From Rhodobacteraceae bacterium HIMB11 (GTDB lineage Bacteria; Pseudomonadota; Alphaproteobacteria; Rhodobacterales; Rhodobacteraceae), in the NCBI GenBank assembly GCA_000472185.1, contig AVDB01000001.1, positions 124,001 through 188,000 of the forward strand: a stretch of DNA of 64,000 nt, given 5' to 3'. Below, piece by piece: positions 53,294 to 63,810 of the stretch. Position 1 is the stretch's first letter. Each line of letters begins with the position of its first letter. Under the pieces are notes generated by a model. The model was not told where the DNA came from, made no database searches, and worked only from the letters and a program-made list of their open reading frames with translations. The translations under genes were made by a program, and so were the position numbers.

Positions 53294-55624
53294 ATGGATA
53301 TCAAGGAAATCTACGAAACTATGGATTACGGAACCGCCCCTGAAAGCACAGATGAGGCAAACGCGTGGCTGGCTAAGAATAATCGGATTTTCGGTCACTT
53401 TATCGACGGTGAATTCGTTTCAGGAACAGGTCACTTCGAAACTATAAATCCGGCCACTGGAAAGTCTTTGGCACATGTGAGCCAGGCTTCATCTGCAGAT
53501 GTAGATAGCGCCGTTGCCGCAGCGAGCCATGCGTTTTATGACTGGAGCAAAAGCTCAGGATTTGAGCGCGCAAAGGTGCTCTATGCGCTCGCGCGGAACA
53601 TCCAAAAACATGCGCGCCTGTTTAGTGTTGCAGAAACGCTAGATAATGGCAAACCTATTCGAGAATCGCGTGATGTTGATATCCCGCTTGTCCACAGACA
53701 TTTTTACTATCACGCTGGTATGGCGCAGCTGATGTCCAAAGAGCTGCCACATCGCGAACCAATCGGCGTCTGTGGACAAATTATTCCGTGGAACTTTCCG
53801 ATGCTTATGCTGGCGTGGAAAATCGCACCCGCGCTTGCCATGGGGAATACAGTTGTTTTGAAACCTGCGGAAACCACATCGCTTACTGCCCTGTTATTCG
53901 CAGAAATCTGCGCGCAATCCGGTGTGCCAAGGGGAGTTGTAAATATCGTAACAGGGGATGGAGATGTTGGCGACATGATCGTACGTCATAAAGACGTACA
54001 CAAAATCGCATTCACTGGATCAACTGACGTGGGCTGTAAAATCCGTCGGGCGACAGCGGGTTCTGGGAAATCACTAACCCTTGAGCTTGGTGGAAAATCA
54101 CCCTTCATCGTTTTTGATGATGCGGATTTAGACAGCGCAGCCGAAGGGGTTGTTGATGCCATTTGGTTTAATCAGGGGCAAGTCTGCTGTGCGGGATCAA
54201 GATTATTGGTTCAGGCAGGTGTCGCGGATAAATTTCATTCCAAACTTGTAAACAGAATGAAAAAGCTGCGGATCGGCGATCCATTAGACAAATCAGTTGA
54301 TATGGGTGCGATCAACAATCAGGCGCAATTGGATCGCATCAAGTCCATGCTATCGTCCTGTGATCCCTCAAAAATCACGACAGTTGCGACGACGATGCCT
54401 GACGATGGATATTATCACCCACCAACCTTAATTCAGGACGTGGAAACAAGCGATACTTTGATGCAAGAGGAAATATTTGGCCCCGTCCTAGTATCCACCA
54501 CATTCAGAACACCATCTGAGGCTGTCGCATTGGCGAATAACACCCGATACGGCCTAGCCGCATCGGTTTGGAGTGAAAATATAAACCTTGCACTTGGAAT
54601 GGCCCCAAAACTGAAAGCGGGCGTTGTTTGGGTAAATGGAACAAATTTCTTTGATGCCGCCGCTGGGTTTGGCGGGACCAAAGAAAGCGGGTTTGGACGC
54701 GAAGGTGGTTGGGAAGGACTAATGGCCTATACCCGCCCAGTGAATGTACCCAAGGAGCCCGCTAAATATTCAGCAACCGAAACAATTATAAATCGCGCCG
54801 CTTCCATTAATCGGACCTATAAAAATTATGTTGCTGGAAAACATTCACGGCCAGATGGTGGATATACAAAACAAATCGCGGATCCGTCCAACGCCGCAAC
54901 ATACGATATCCCAATCTCGAACAGGAAAGATCTTAGAAATGCTGTTGAGGCGGCAAATAAAGCCATTGGTTGGTCATCTTCAACTGGTCATTTACGATCG
55001 CAAATACTTTATTATTTTGCCGAAAATCTTTCAGCGCGTGCAAATGAATTCGCCGCACTAATCGATACGTTCCAACCACGTGGCATCTCAGGCGCGGATG
55101 AGGTGGAAGCGACACTAGAAACCATTTTTGAATGTGCGGCATGGTCTGACAAATTTGATGGCGACGTGCGCAATGTGCCAATGCGCGGCCTTGCTTTGTC
55201 TCTGAACGAACCTGTCGGGACGATTGCCGCATTTGCGCCCGCAGAACATGCTTTGCTGGGTTTGGTGCATATGATCGCCACAACCATCGCGGTTGGAAAC
55301 CGTGTGATCGTATTCCCATCAGAGATCAATCCAGTCACTGCGGGAGAGCTGATCCAAGTGATTGAGACATCTGATATTCCAGCGGGCGTGGTGAATATAT
55401 TGTTTGCGGACCATAGCGATATTGCAAAACACACTGCAATGCACATGGATATCGATGCCGTTTGGTGTGAAGAAAACGCAGCAATTTCATCAATGGTCGA
55501 AGAACATTCAGCGACAAATTTAAAACACACTTGGACACAAATGAATGCCGAGACAGAGATCCGCGAATTCTTGGATCACGCAATAGAAAAGAAAACGGTT
55601 TGGATCCCTTGGGGCGAAGGTTAA
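53294..55624 (+). CDS. ALDH16-type aldehyde dehydrogenase with a second, degenerate ALDH domain
   Basis: The 776-residue protein has a complete NAD-dependent ALDH domain (about 1-485): PWNFP with N167, E264 in LTLELGGKSP, and catalytic Cys298 in NQGQVCCAGSR. It is followed by a second ALDH-like domain (about 500-776) lacking the catalytic motifs. This layout is that of ALDH16, a family with a bacterial member described from Loktanella, in which the extra domain aids dimerisation. In tandem with deoC, it probably oxidises the acetaldehyde released by DeoC, by inference. It shares the TTAA stop tetramer with the convergent transglycosylase gene. Confidence 0.92.
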   Translation: MDIKEIYETMDYGTAPESTDEANAWLAKNNRIFGHFIDGEFVSGTGHFETINPATGKSLAHVSQASSADVDSAVAAASHAFYDWSKSSGFERAKVLYALARNIQKHARLFSVAETLDNGKPIRESRDVDIPLVHRHFYYHAGMAQLMSKELPHREPIGVCGQIIPWNFPMLMLAWKIAPALAMGNTVVLKPAETTSLTALLFAEICAQSGVPRGVVNIVTGDGDVGDMIVRHKDVHKIAFTGSTDVGCKIRRATAGSGKSLTLELGGKSPFIVFDDADLDSAAEGVVDAIWFNQGQVCCAGSRLLVQAGVADKFHSKLVNRMKKLRIGDPLDKSVDMGAINNQAQLDRIKSMLSSCDPSKITTVATTMPDDGYYHPPTLIQDVETSDTLMQEEIFGPVLVSTTFRTPSEAVALANNTRYGLAASVWSENINLALGMAPKLKAGVVWVNGTNFFDAAAGFGGTKESGFGREGGWEGLMAYTRPVNVPKEPAKYSATETIINRAASINRTYKNYVAGKHSRPDGGYTKQIADPSNAATYDIPISNRKDLRNAVEAANKAIGWSSSTGHLRSQILYYFAENLSARANEFAALIDTFQPRGISGADEVEATLETIFECAAWSDKFDGDVRNVPMRGLALSLNEPVGTIAAFAPAEHALLGLVHMIATTIAVGNRVIVFPSEINPVTAGELIQVIETSDIPAGVVNILFADHSDIAKHTAMHMDIDAVWCEENAAISSMVEEHSATNLKHTWTQMNAETEIREFLDHAIEKKTVWIPWGEG

Positions 55625-56700
55625 TGTTTTAGGGTCTTTAGGCGCGCAAGAAGTTCCAAATCTGGATAACCATCCGCCTCAATTCCCAGCCCAGTTTGTG
55701 CTTGCATCACTGCACGTACTGTATCTGGCCCAATAATTCCGTCTGATGCACCTGCATTATATCCCAGATCGGTCAAAACTGACTGTAAATCCATGATCTC
55801 TGATCTACCCAACCGTCTGGCCGTGCGATCCCAAGACCAATCAACATGTCCACCATCAATCATTGTCGCAAGTTTTGAAACCGCCAACACATAATTCGTA
55901 GAACGATTATATTGGTAAAGGGCCAACGCCTGTCCACCCAATAAAATCCGTGGTCCATGTCGACCAACGGGCGATACACAAAAATATTTTTCCCCGTCTT
56001 TCGCGTCCTCAATCTTTAGGCCACGATTTTCCCAGACTGTGGCGTCAGCTGCATGATTAATCCCATCCCAAGAATAACCCAAATCAGTCTCTATATTGGG
56101 CTTTTTGATAAGATAGTCACCTTCGTTTAGCCCTTCTGCGGCCAAATAATTCGCAGCTGACATCAATGCATCAGGGATCGAAGCCCAAATATTCGCGGGC
56201 CCGCTAACGCAATATGAAACTCCAAATTTGGTGTAAGTTTCTGGCATAAATTGCATATGCCCGGACGCACCAGCCCAGCTGCCACAAATAGGTTGCCCCT
56301 CACCCTGCATTGGATAAATTTCCGAGCAATAATAATGTAGCTGTGCGGTAAAATATGGCCTGCGTCGCGCGCGGCCTGCAAAAGCCAGTGTTGCGAGTGC
56401 TGATCCAATTGGAAAGGTGCCCGAGGTTTTACCAAAATTTGTTTCAATGCCCCAAATCGCCAATAACAGCGAAGGTGATACGCCGTAACTATCAAATATG
56501 CGGTTTAATTCTGTATCAAATTCAACCAAATATTTTTGCCCTAGGATCATCCGTTCTGGTGTCGCAAGCCGATCAATGTAATCCCATGAGGGCAATATGA
56601 ATTCGGCCTGCTGTTTATCTTTTTCCAATACCTCAGGAAGCAACTGAACATGCCCCATCAGTTTTGGAAAATGCTTAGTAATCCATTGATCAAAATTCAT
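55621..56700 (-). CDS. MltB-like lytic murein transglycosylase with peptidoglycan-binding domain, no signal peptide
   Basis: A 359-residue lytic transglycosylase: the SLT_2 domain has the catalytic Glu in LAIWGIETNFGKTSG (near 87), GASGHMQFMPETYTKFG near 145 and SIPDALMSAANYL near 180. A PG_binding_1 domain (about 293-355, SDGIIGPDTVRAVMQAQ) ends it. It cleaves the glycan strand with 1,6-anhydro ends. The protein starts directly with MNFDQWITKHF; an in-frame TAG lies five codons upstream (56713-56715), so no signal peptide can be added here. It overlaps the rnr end by four bases. Confidence 0.88.
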   Translation of the reverse strand: MNFDQWITKHFPKLMGHVQLLPEVLEKDKQQAEFILPSWDYIDRLATPERMILGQKYLVEFDTELNRIFDSYGVSPSLLLAIWGIETNFGKTSGTFPIGSALATLAFAGRARRRPYFTAQLHYYCSEIYPMQGEGQPICGSWAGASGHMQFMPETYTKFGVSYCVSGPANIWASIPDALMSAANYLAAEGLNEGDYLIKKPNIETDLGYSWDGINHAADATVWENRGLKIEDAKDGEKYFCVSPVGRHGPRILLGGQALALYQYNRSTNYVLAVSKLATMIDGGHVDWSWDRTARRLGRSEIMDLQSVLTDLGYNAGASDGIIGPDTVRAVMQAQTGLGIEADGYPDLELLARLKTLKH

Positions 56701-58958
56701 GAACCTGTCCGTCTACGACGGGCTTTCAATTTCGATTTTGCAGCCTTTCGTTTGGACTTTACCAGCATGCGCTTGGGTCGGTCACCGCGACCCCGCCGTC
56801 CGCCAGTGCGCTTATATATTTCGTCGTTAATTGATATGAGTTCGAATGCAACGCCACCCGCCGTTGGCTCTGCTTCGGTCAAACGCACCGTAACACGCAA
56901 GCCCAACGAAAATGTGATGCCCGTTTCGCTGCCCATCAAAGTGTTGGTTGTTTGATCGTAGTCGAAATATTCACGCCCTAACGAACGAATGGGGATAATG
57001 CCGTCAGCCCCCGTTTCATCCAATCGAACAAATATCCCAAACTTGGCAATTCCGCTTATTTTGCCCTGAAACTCGGATCCCATTTTTTCAGACAAATACG
57101 CCGCCAAATAGCGATCCGTTGTGTCCCGCTCTGCCAACATTGATCGACGTTCCGTTTCCGAAATCTTATTCGCCGTTTCAGCCAGGTTTTCGATATCAAA
57201 TGCCGTCAGGCCATCGTCACCCCATCCATGCGCAGAAATCAGACCACGATGCACAATCAAGTCTGCATATCGTCGAATGGGCGAGGTAAAATGTGCATAT
57301 GATCTAAGCGACAAACCAAAGTGTCCAAAATTTTCGGAACTATAATAGGCTTGTGTCATTGATCGCAGCGTTGACATGTTAATCAGCTCTGAATGCTCTG
57401 TGTCGCGCGCTTGCCGCAACAACATGTTCAGGTGTTTCGTGCGAAGAACCTGTCCTTTGCCAAGAACCAATCCGGCCGATTTTGCGGTTTCGCGTAATGA
57501 CTCCAGTTTATCATCTGATGGCTCTTCATGAACGCGGAACAACAAGGGCGACTTTTTCTCGGTCAAAACCTCTGCCGCAGATACATTTGCCAAAATCATA
57601 AACTCTTCGATCAACTTATGTGCATCAAGCCGATCTTTGAAATTGACGGATGTCACTTTGCCCTCATCGCTCAACTCAACACGGCGTTCGGGCAGTTCAA
57701 GATCTAGGGGAGCACGTAGTTCGCGCGCCTTAGTCAATGCATGATATGCGTCGTATAATGGGCGGATAACTGTCTCTAATAAGGGCGAACACTTATCATT
57801 TGGCTGACCATCAACTGCGCTTTGCACCTCTTCATAAGTCAGCGATGCATGCGATTTTATCAATCCCCGAAAAAACGTGTGCCCCAGTTTTTGACCATCT
57901 TTATCGATCTGCATACGCACAACAATTGATGCGCGCGGAACGCCTTCGTGCAAGGAGCATAAATCGCCAGATAGACGATCAGGAAGCATTGGAACAACGC
58001 GATCTGGAAAATATGTTGAATTACCCCGCAACCGCGCCTCTTGATCCAATTTTGACGAGGGCGTGACATAGTGGGCAACGTCCGCAATCGCGACCCAGAT
58101 TAGATAACCGTCTTTGTTTTTCGGATCAGGATCACGTTCAGCAAAACATGCATCGTCATGGTCGCGCGCATCCGCAGGATCAATGGTAACAAAGGGTACA
58201 TCCCGAAAGTCGGTCCGATCACCCAGTGGCGCTGGCTTTTGACTATCCGCTTCGGCAACAACATCATCCGGAAAATGATCTGGAATACCATGTTGATGGA
58301 TCGCGATTAATGATACGGCTTTTGGCGCTGACGGGTTGCCCAATCTCTCAACGACGCTCGCCTTGGGTAATCCCATACGCGCTTTCGGACCGATCTGTTC
58401 GGCTAAAACCAACTCTCCATCTTTCGCGTCGCGCCGCCCCTGTTCGGGGACGCTCCATTCCTTGCCCGTTTTATCAATTGGAACAATGCGACCACCTTCA
58501 GACGATTGTCGAAACACACCAAGGACCCGGGTGGAGCTGATCCCTATTTTGCGGATCAAGCGACCCTCATATTGATATTGTTCATCAGATACCTTTGTTA
58601 GTTTTGCAAGTATCCGATCACCACGACCCAGCGCTGGGTCCGATTTACGTGTCATCAATAAAATAATCGGCTCTACATCATCGCCATCCCATTCAAGCGG
58701 CCGCGCAAACAAATCGCCGTCAGATGTCGGCGCCATCACCTCGACAATGCTAACAGGCGGTAATTGGTTGGGATCGCGGAAAGAATTTTTGCGCTTACTC
58801 AGGTGGCCATCCGCTTCAAGTTCGCGCAAAATTTTCTTTAGCTCAATCCGATCTGGGCCCTTTATGCCAAATGCCTTCGCAATATCACGTTTTGCAGTCA
58901 GCGTTGGGTTATCCGAAATCCAATCTAGGATTTCCTGCTTTGGTGGTAACTTATTCAT
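56697..58958 (-). CDS. rnr: Ribonuclease R
   Basis: The 753-residue processive 3'-5' exoribonuclease has an N-terminal winged-helix (PKQEILDWI ... KAFGI), OB/cold-shock folds, the RNB catalytic domain with metal ligands in TIDPADARDHDDACF (near 258), the conserved TSPIRRYADLIVHR (near 570), and a C-terminal S1 domain with a Lys/Arg-rich tail (GGRRGRGDRPKRMLVKSKRK). It degrades structured RNA and rRNA fragments. I start at MNKLPPKQE (58958) rather than 58973, because the upstream frame overlaps the previous gene. The DUF2064 gene upstream overlaps it by 8 bases. Confidence 0.95.
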   Translation of the reverse strand: MNKLPPKQEILDWISDNPTLTAKRDIAKAFGIKGPDRIELKKILRELEADGHLSKRKNSFRDPNQLPPVSIVEVMAPTSDGDLFARPLEWDGDDVEPIILLMTRKSDPALGRGDRILAKLTKVSDEQYQYEGRLIRKIGISSTRVLGVFRQSSEGGRIVPIDKTGKEWSVPEQGRRDAKDGELVLAEQIGPKARMGLPKASVVERLGNPSAPKAVSLIAIHQHGIPDHFPDDVVAEADSQKPAPLGDRTDFRDVPFVTIDPADARDHDDACFAERDPDPKNKDGYLIWVAIADVAHYVTPSSKLDQEARLRGNSTYFPDRVVPMLPDRLSGDLCSLHEGVPRASIVVRMQIDKDGQKLGHTFFRGLIKSHASLTYEEVQSAVDGQPNDKCSPLLETVIRPLYDAYHALTKARELRAPLDLELPERRVELSDEGKVTSVNFKDRLDAHKLIEEFMILANVSAAEVLTEKKSPLLFRVHEEPSDDKLESLRETAKSAGLVLGKGQVLRTKHLNMLLRQARDTEHSELINMSTLRSMTQAYYSSENFGHFGLSLRSYAHFTSPIRRYADLIVHRGLISAHGWGDDGLTAFDIENLAETANKISETERRSMLAERDTTDRYLAAYLSEKMGSEFQGKISGIAKFGIFVRLDETGADGIIPIRSLGREYFDYDQTTNTLMGSETGITFSLGLRVTVRLTEAEPTAGGVAFELISINDEIYKRTGGRRGRGDRPKRMLVKSKRKAAKSKLKARRRRTGS

Positions 58959-59586
58959 GTGGCTCACTAACACGGATATTTTTTGTCGTCATTGCAAATC
59001 CGAATTCAAGCAAGTCGTTTACATCATCAACATCGGACAGGGTTGCAACATCTTCACTGGTTCTATCAGATAGGCTGCGCTTTGCATCCATCAAAGCGTA
59101 TTCAGTCGACCATCGACAATTTGTGAATATTGAGTTTGGAAGCGATGCACACCGTGGCGCACCGACCAACCAAAAACCTCCATCGGTTGATGGCCCAAAC
59201 ACAAATTGGTTTTTGGACAGACGTTTAAACGCCTCGGCAATATGACGCTTTTCAATCTGAGGGATATCAGAGCCAATGATAACAGCGGGTGCCATTTTAA
59301 AACAGGAGAGAAGCCGTTTCATTCGTTGACCAAGGTCACCAGTTCCCTGATCAATTCTCTGTAGTTCTTTGGGCCAGATCGGTGGATCAGGCTGATTAGG
59401 CGCTTTTGCAACCGCCAAAACAATATGCCACCTTGGATCACGCAGTCGGCGCAATAATCGTGCTGTTTGATGACGATACCACCAGGCCGCATTTGTCATT
59501 CCGATGTCACGGCCAAGTCGCGTTTTTACGCGGCCTGCCACTGGGGCTTTGACCATGACGATCAATATCGGGCGTCGATCAGGCAA
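58951..59586 (-). CDS. DUF2064 / TIGR04282 family glycosyltransferase-like protein
   Basis: This 211-residue protein has the nucleotide-sugar Rossmann core: [19 protein letters not shown] (about 11-29), the metal-binding DIP in [10 protein letters not shown] and [12 protein letters not shown] (near 133). The TIGR04282 family is often near arsenosugar or phosphonolipid-type genes but its reaction is not firmly known, and no arsenic gene is nearby. Compact spacing (8-base overlaps with rnr and dapE) suggests co-transcription. Confidence 0.85.
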   Translation of the reverse strand: MPDRRPILIVMVKAPVAGRVKTRLGRDIGMTNAAWWYRHQTARLLRRLRDPRWHIVLAVAKAPNQPDPPIWPKELQRIDQGTGDLGQRMKRLLSCFKMAPAVIIGSDIPQIEKRHIAEAFKRLSKNQFVFGPSTDGGFWLVGAPRCASLPNSIFTNCRWSTEYALMDAKRSLSDRTSEDVATLSDVDDVNDLLEFGFAMTTKNIRVSEPHE

Positions 59587-60724
59587 AATAGTTCTTTAAA
59601 ATACGCCCATAAATGCTTTTTAATTGATGAATTTGGGCAATTTCGACCCGTTCATCAACTGCATGCATTGTTTTTCCGACCAATCCAAATTCGGTGACAG
59701 GGCATAAATTTTTGACAAAACGGGCATCAGATGTGCCACCAGTTGTGGACATTTCTGGTGTCACACCCAACTCTGCTTGCACCGCTTGGGAAATAAGATC
59801 GGACAATTCACCAGGCGGAGTAATAAAACTTTCACCCGAAATCTTCACATTCATCTGAATGCGGGTTTTTGTTTTTTCAGAAACTGCAGCCAAATGATTT
59901 TGCAGCCAAACCGTCAGCGATTTTCCCGAATGGGCATCGTTAAATCGAATATTCACAGTTGCCCGACACGTTTCTGGAATAACATTTGTTGCTGTGTTGC
60001 CTACGTCGATCGTTGTGATTGCAAGCGTGGATTGATCAAAATGCTCGGTTCCGTCATCCAAGGCGGCCTCCTCAAGCGCAGTTATCAATTGAACCATTGC
60101 CGAAACGGGATTGTTGGCGCGGTGGGGATAGGCGGAATGTCCCTGAACACCTTCCACGGTTATGAACGCGGTCAATGATCCGCGGCGGCCGATTTTCATC
60201 ATCTCACCCATGCGATTTGGACTTGTTGGTTCGCCAACCAAACAATGGTCCATCGACTGACCATGCTCATTCATCCAATCAAGAATGGCTGTTGTACCGT
60301 CAATAGCATCGCCTTCCTCGTCGCCCGTTATGGTTATGACGACCGAACCATCAGGCGGGGTATTGGACGTAAAATCAATTGCCGCTGCAACAAAGGCCGC
60401 GACACCAGATTTCATATCCGTTGCACCACGCCCATACAGGAATCCATCCTTAACCTCTGCACCAAATGGATCAACACTCCATGCAGCGATATCGCCAACG
60501 GGAACAACATCTGTGTGACCGTTAAACCCAAAGGTGCGCCCGTTATTGCCACTGCCCCAACGCGCAAAAAGGTTACTGACACCACCTCGTTCGATGCGCG
60601 TACATTCAAACCCGTTTTGCGACAATAAATCATCCAATAACGTGATCGCGCCACCTTCGTCTGGGGTGACAGACGGGCATTTGATCAGGTTCGCCGTTAA
60701 CTCGAATGGGTCAATATTCTTCAT
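59579..60724 (-). CDS. dapE: Succinyl-diaminopimelate desuccinylase
   Basis: A 381-residue M20 peptidase-family enzyme that releases succinate from N-succinyl-LL-diaminopimelate in lysine and peptidoglycan precursor synthesis. Zinc ligands: His in [11 protein letters not shown] (about 67), Asp in [10 protein letters not shown] (about 100), Glu pair in ITGDEEGDA (about 134), and the [15 protein letters not shown] end. Its partner in the succinylase branch, dapD, is at the right edge of this window, not in the same operon. Confidence 0.95.
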   Translation of the reverse strand: MKNIDPFELTANLIKCPSVTPDEGGAITLLDDLLSQNGFECTRIERGGVSNLFARWGSGNNGRTFGFNGHTDVVPVGDIAAWSVDPFGAEVKDGFLYGRGATDMKSGVAAFVAAAIDFTSNTPPDGSVVITITGDEEGDAIDGTTAILDWMNEHGQSMDHCLVGEPTSPNRMGEMMKIGRRGSLTAFITVEGVQGHSAYPHRANNPVSAMVQLITALEEAALDDGTEHFDQSTLAITTIDVGNTATNVIPETCRATVNIRFNDAHSGKSLTVWLQNHLAAVSEKTKTRIQMNVKISGESFITPPGELSDLISQAVQAELGVTPEMSTTGGTSDARFVKNLCPVTEFGLVGKTMHAVDERVEIAQIHQLKSIYGRILKNYFA

Positions 60725-60732
60725 TTCAGTCT

Positions 60733-61380
60733 CTATTCAAAAAACGTGATTAACGAGTGCGCAAGATCAGATGGGTCCTGAATTAACCCATCTGCACCAG
60801 CGCCTTCCAGTTCATCTTGATTGCCATAGCCATACAACACACCAAATGCCGCCATCTCGTTTGCATGTGCTCCCAATAAATCAAAGCTACGATCCCCAAC
60901 CATCACAGCATCTTGTGCGCTGCTATTGGTTACATTTAAACCATGTTTCAGTAAATCAGTCTTAGCAGATCTAGTTCCATCAAGTTCGGATCCAAATTGA
61001 TGGTCCAAATATCGATCAATGCCAAAATGCGCGGTTATTTTAACGGCGTATTCTGCTGCCTTTGATGTGGCTAAGCAAAGTGTGAAGGAATGATCCTTCA
61101 ATCGACTTAGTTGATCAAGGACACCATCATACAACGCGTTTTCAAGGTAGCCGGTATCGCGATACCTTTCACGGTATAGATCAACTGCGTGATCAAGTTG
61201 GTCGTCGGCAACGCCGACTTTCGCAAAGCTGTCCCACAAGGGCGGACCAACAATCCAATCGTTATTCGTCCTGATTGCTGGTAAGCCCATTCGTTCCAAG
61301 GCATAATTAAAACAGTTCTTGATGCCAGGGCCCGCGTCCGTCAGCGTGCCATCAAGATCAAGGAAAATGACCTTACTCAA
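60733..61380 (-). CDS. HAD superfamily phosphatase (phosphoglycolate phosphatase-like)
   Basis: The 215-residue HAD subfamily IA enzyme has motif [14 protein letters not shown] (about 5-17) with the nucleophile and acid/base Asp, motif II Thr/Ser in LCLATSK near 105, and motif [15 protein letters not shown] near 163. Members hydrolyse small phosphate esters such as phosphoglycolate; the true substrate is uncertain. It overlaps the upstream small gene by four bases. Confidence 0.88.
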   Translation of the reverse strand: MSKVIFLDLDGTLTDAGPGIKNCFNYALERMGLPAIRTNNDWIVGPPLWDSFAKVGVADDQLDHAVDLYRERYRDTGYLENALYDGVLDQLSRLKDHSFTLCLATSKAAEYAVKITAHFGIDRYLDHQFGSELDGTRSAKTDLLKHGLNVTNSSAQDAVMVGDRSFDLLGAHANEMAAFGVLYGYGNQDELEGAGADGLIQDPSDLAHSLITFFE

Positions 61381-61739
61381 TGCTCTGTCCCCGATTGCGC
61401 TTCATCACCGAAAAAAGGCGTCATCTGCGCAACAATTACTGAATTTTCCTCAAGTGCTCGGTTCATAAGCTCGATCTCGGCATCGTCAATTTCATGCCCC
61501 TCTGACAAACGTTCGTCTAAGGTTCCGTACCCAGTGACATCCAATGGTGCTAAATCGGCCTGTTTCAAAATTGCAACCGTTTCACGTACGGCCTCTGCCT
61601 CATCAACTCCGCTTGAATAACAAATCAACGCCGCACCCGTCGCCTTTTTGGGTAAGCCATCATTCTGTGAACGACCCACCTGAACAAGCAAAGTGTAAAC
61701 CTGATGTTTCTTTGGCTTTTTTTCGCGTTTTTCTGACAT
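61377..61739 (-). CDS. Conserved hypothetical small protein
   Basis: A 120-residue soluble acidic protein, start taken at MSEKREKKPKK (61739); an ATG at 61763 is possible. A lysine-rich N-terminus (3-14) precedes a beta-alpha-beta-looking core VYTLLVQVGRSQ, AALICYSSGVDEAEAVRETVAILKQA and a mid-region DVTGYGTLDERLSEG. I do not recognise the family. Its overlap with the HAD phosphatase implies co-expression. It is divergent from ilvD. Confidence 0.6.
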   Translation of the reverse strand: MSEKREKKPKKHQVYTLLVQVGRSQNDGLPKKATGAALICYSSGVDEAEAVRETVAILKQADLAPLDVTGYGTLDERLSEGHEIDDAEIELMNRALEENSVIVAQMTPFFGDEAQSGTEH

Positions 61740-61891
61740 TATGGCGGCCTTATTGGGTTTCACTCCGATGTAACCATGCCAATTGGGGAATGCAAACCTT
61801 CAAAATATCAATTTCGTGCGCATTTTTTTCCTATTGGGCTTGCGTTCAAGCATAGATTTTTGTTTCTGGTTTCAACGAAGGAGATCAAACA

Positions 61892-63718
61892 ATGTATCGT
61901 TCAAGAACTTCTACCCATGGTCGTAACATGGCAGGCGCCCGCGGATTGTGGCGCGCCACTGGTATGAAAGATAGCGATTTTGGCAAACCAATCATCGCAA
62001 TCGTCAATTCATTTACGCAATTTGTTCCAGGTCACGTGCACCTGAAGGATCTGGGCCAAATGGTTGCCCGCGAGGTTGAGGCCGCAGGCGGTGTTGCCAA
62101 GGAATTCAATACCATCGCTGTCGATGATGGAATTGCGATGGGCCATGATGGCATGCTTTATTCCCTGCCATCCCGTGAAATCATCGCAGATTCAGTCGAA
62201 TACATGGTGAATGCCCATTGTGCCGACGCAATGGTTTGTATTTCAAATTGTGATAAAATCACACCGGGTATGTTGATGGCCTCAATGCGCCTAAACATCC
62301 CAACAATTTTTGTGTCTGGCGGTCCAATGGAAGCCGGCAAAGCGGTAATTGATGGCAAGGAAATCGCACTTGACCTTGTCGACGCAATGGTTGCTGCCGC
62401 GGATGATAAGTACACAGATGAACAGGTCCAACAGATTGAAGAGGCTGCGTGCCCAACTTGTGGATCATGCTCTGGTATGTTCACCGCGAACTCAATGAAC
62501 TGTTTGACCGAAGCTCTGGGATTATCCCTGCCTGGAAATGGTTCAACGCTTGCAACGCATTCTAATCGTAAGGCGCTGTTCCTTGAGGCCGGTCAACGCA
62601 TCGTTGATCTTGCACGTCGCTGTTATGAACAAAATGACGCCAGCACACTGCCCCGCAACATCGCCACATTCGAGGCCTTCGAAAATGCGATGGCGCTGGA
62701 TATTGCGATGGGCGGATCAACGAACACGGTTCTGCACCTTTTGGCGGCCTCTTACGAAGGTGAGGTCGGCTTTACGATGGAAGATATCGATAGATTGTCG
62801 CGTAAGGTTCCATGCCTAAGTAAGGTGGCACCAGCCAAAAGTGATGTTCACATGGAGGATGTCCACCGCGCGGGTGGCATTATGGCAATCTTGGGCGAAT
62901 TGGATCGTGCGGGATTGATACATCGCAACACCAAAACTGTGCACGCACCAACGATGGGCGATGCATTGGACAACTGGGATGTCATGCGGACCAACAACCC
63001 CGATGTTCATGATTTTTATCGTGCTGCACCGGGTGGCGTTCGCACGACACAAGCATTCTCGCAATCCAACAAATACACCACACTTGATATGGATCGCGCG
63101 GGTGGCGTGATCCGCGACAAAGAAAATGCCTTTTCTCAGGATGGTGGTCTTGCTGTTTTGTTCGGTAACATCGCAGAAGACGGCTGCATCGTGAAAACTG
63201 CAGGCGTTGACGAAAGCATTCTGAAATTTTCAGGCCCTGCATATGTTGTAGAAAGCCAAGATGATGCCGTGAACGACATTCTGACAGGTAAGGTCAAAGA
63301 GGGCGATGTCGTGGTAATCCTTTACGAAGGTCCACGTGGCGGCCCCGGAATGCAGGAAATGCTGTACCCAACTAGTTACCTGAAATCAAAAGGACTGGGT
63401 GCGGCATGTGCATTGGTAACAGATGGACGTTTCTCTGGCGGCACCTCTGGTTTGTCAATTGGTCACGTATCGCCCGAGGCGGCAGAAGGCGGCGCGATTG
63501 CGTTGGTAGAACACGGTGACACCATTGAAATCGATATTCCAAACCGCTCGATCAAATTAGTCATTTCCGACGAAGTTATGGCCGAACGCCGCGCTGCGAA
63601 AGAGGCGCACGGCTGGAAGCCATCAAAGCCACGTAAACGCAAAGTGACAACTGCGCTAAAGGCATACGCGGCGCTGACAACCTCCGCAGCCCAAGGCGCG
63701 GTTCGCGTAGTAGAATAA
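61892..63718 (+). CDS. ilvD: Dihydroxy-acid dehydratase
   Basis: The 608-residue Fe-S enzyme dehydrates dihydroxy-isovalerate and dihydroxy-methylvalerate in the branched-chain amino acid pathway. Cluster cysteines are seen in [10 protein letters not shown] (near 123) and [18 protein letters not shown] (near 190-207); [10 protein letters not shown] and [24 protein letters not shown] (near 510) are family marks. AAGGAG precedes the ATG. An intrinsic terminator lies just after the stop. Length and motifs are normal. Confidence 0.97.
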   Translation: MYRSRTSTHGRNMAGARGLWRATGMKDSDFGKPIIAIVNSFTQFVPGHVHLKDLGQMVAREVEAAGGVAKEFNTIAVDDGIAMGHDGMLYSLPSREIIADSVEYMVNAHCADAMVCISNCDKITPGMLMASMRLNIPTIFVSGGPMEAGKAVIDGKEIALDLVDAMVAAADDKYTDEQVQQIEEAACPTCGSCSGMFTANSMNCLTEALGLSLPGNGSTLATHSNRKALFLEAGQRIVDLARRCYEQNDASTLPRNIATFEAFENAMALDIAMGGSTNTVLHLLAASYEGEVGFTMEDIDRLSRKVPCLSKVAPAKSDVHMEDVHRAGGIMAILGELDRAGLIHRNTKTVHAPTMGDALDNWDVMRTNNPDVHDFYRAAPGGVRTTQAFSQSNKYTTLDMDRAGGVIRDKENAFSQDGGLAVLFGNIAEDGCIVKTAGVDESILKFSGPAYVVESQDDAVNDILTGKVKEGDVVVILYEGPRGGPGMQEMLYPTSYLKSKGLGAACALVTDGRFSGGTSGLSIGHVSPEAAEGGAIALVEHGDTIEIDIPNRSIKLVISDEVMAERRAAKEAHGWKPSKPRKRKVTTALKAYAALTTSAAQGAVRVVE

Positions 63719-63726
63719 TAAAAATA

Positions 63727-63752
63727 GGCGCCCAATCATTGGGCGCCTTTTT
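63727..63752 (+). terminator. Intrinsic terminator after ilvD
   Basis: GGCGCCCAA-TCA-TTGGGCGCC is a perfect 9-base-pair GC-rich stem followed by TTTTTATTT, 8 bases after the ilvD stop. It likely also helps separate ilvD from the convergent dapD. Confidence 0.95.
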
Positions 63753-63810
63753 ATTTCTATCATTGATAACGCGTTTTGGGCTTAAACTTAACCAAGCCGA
63801 AAACCAAATA

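Noticed and set aside
58951-59586. Arsenosugar biosynthesis role for the DUF2064 protein
   Set aside because: Family naming suggests it, but no arsenic methyltransferase or radical SAM partner is in the window.
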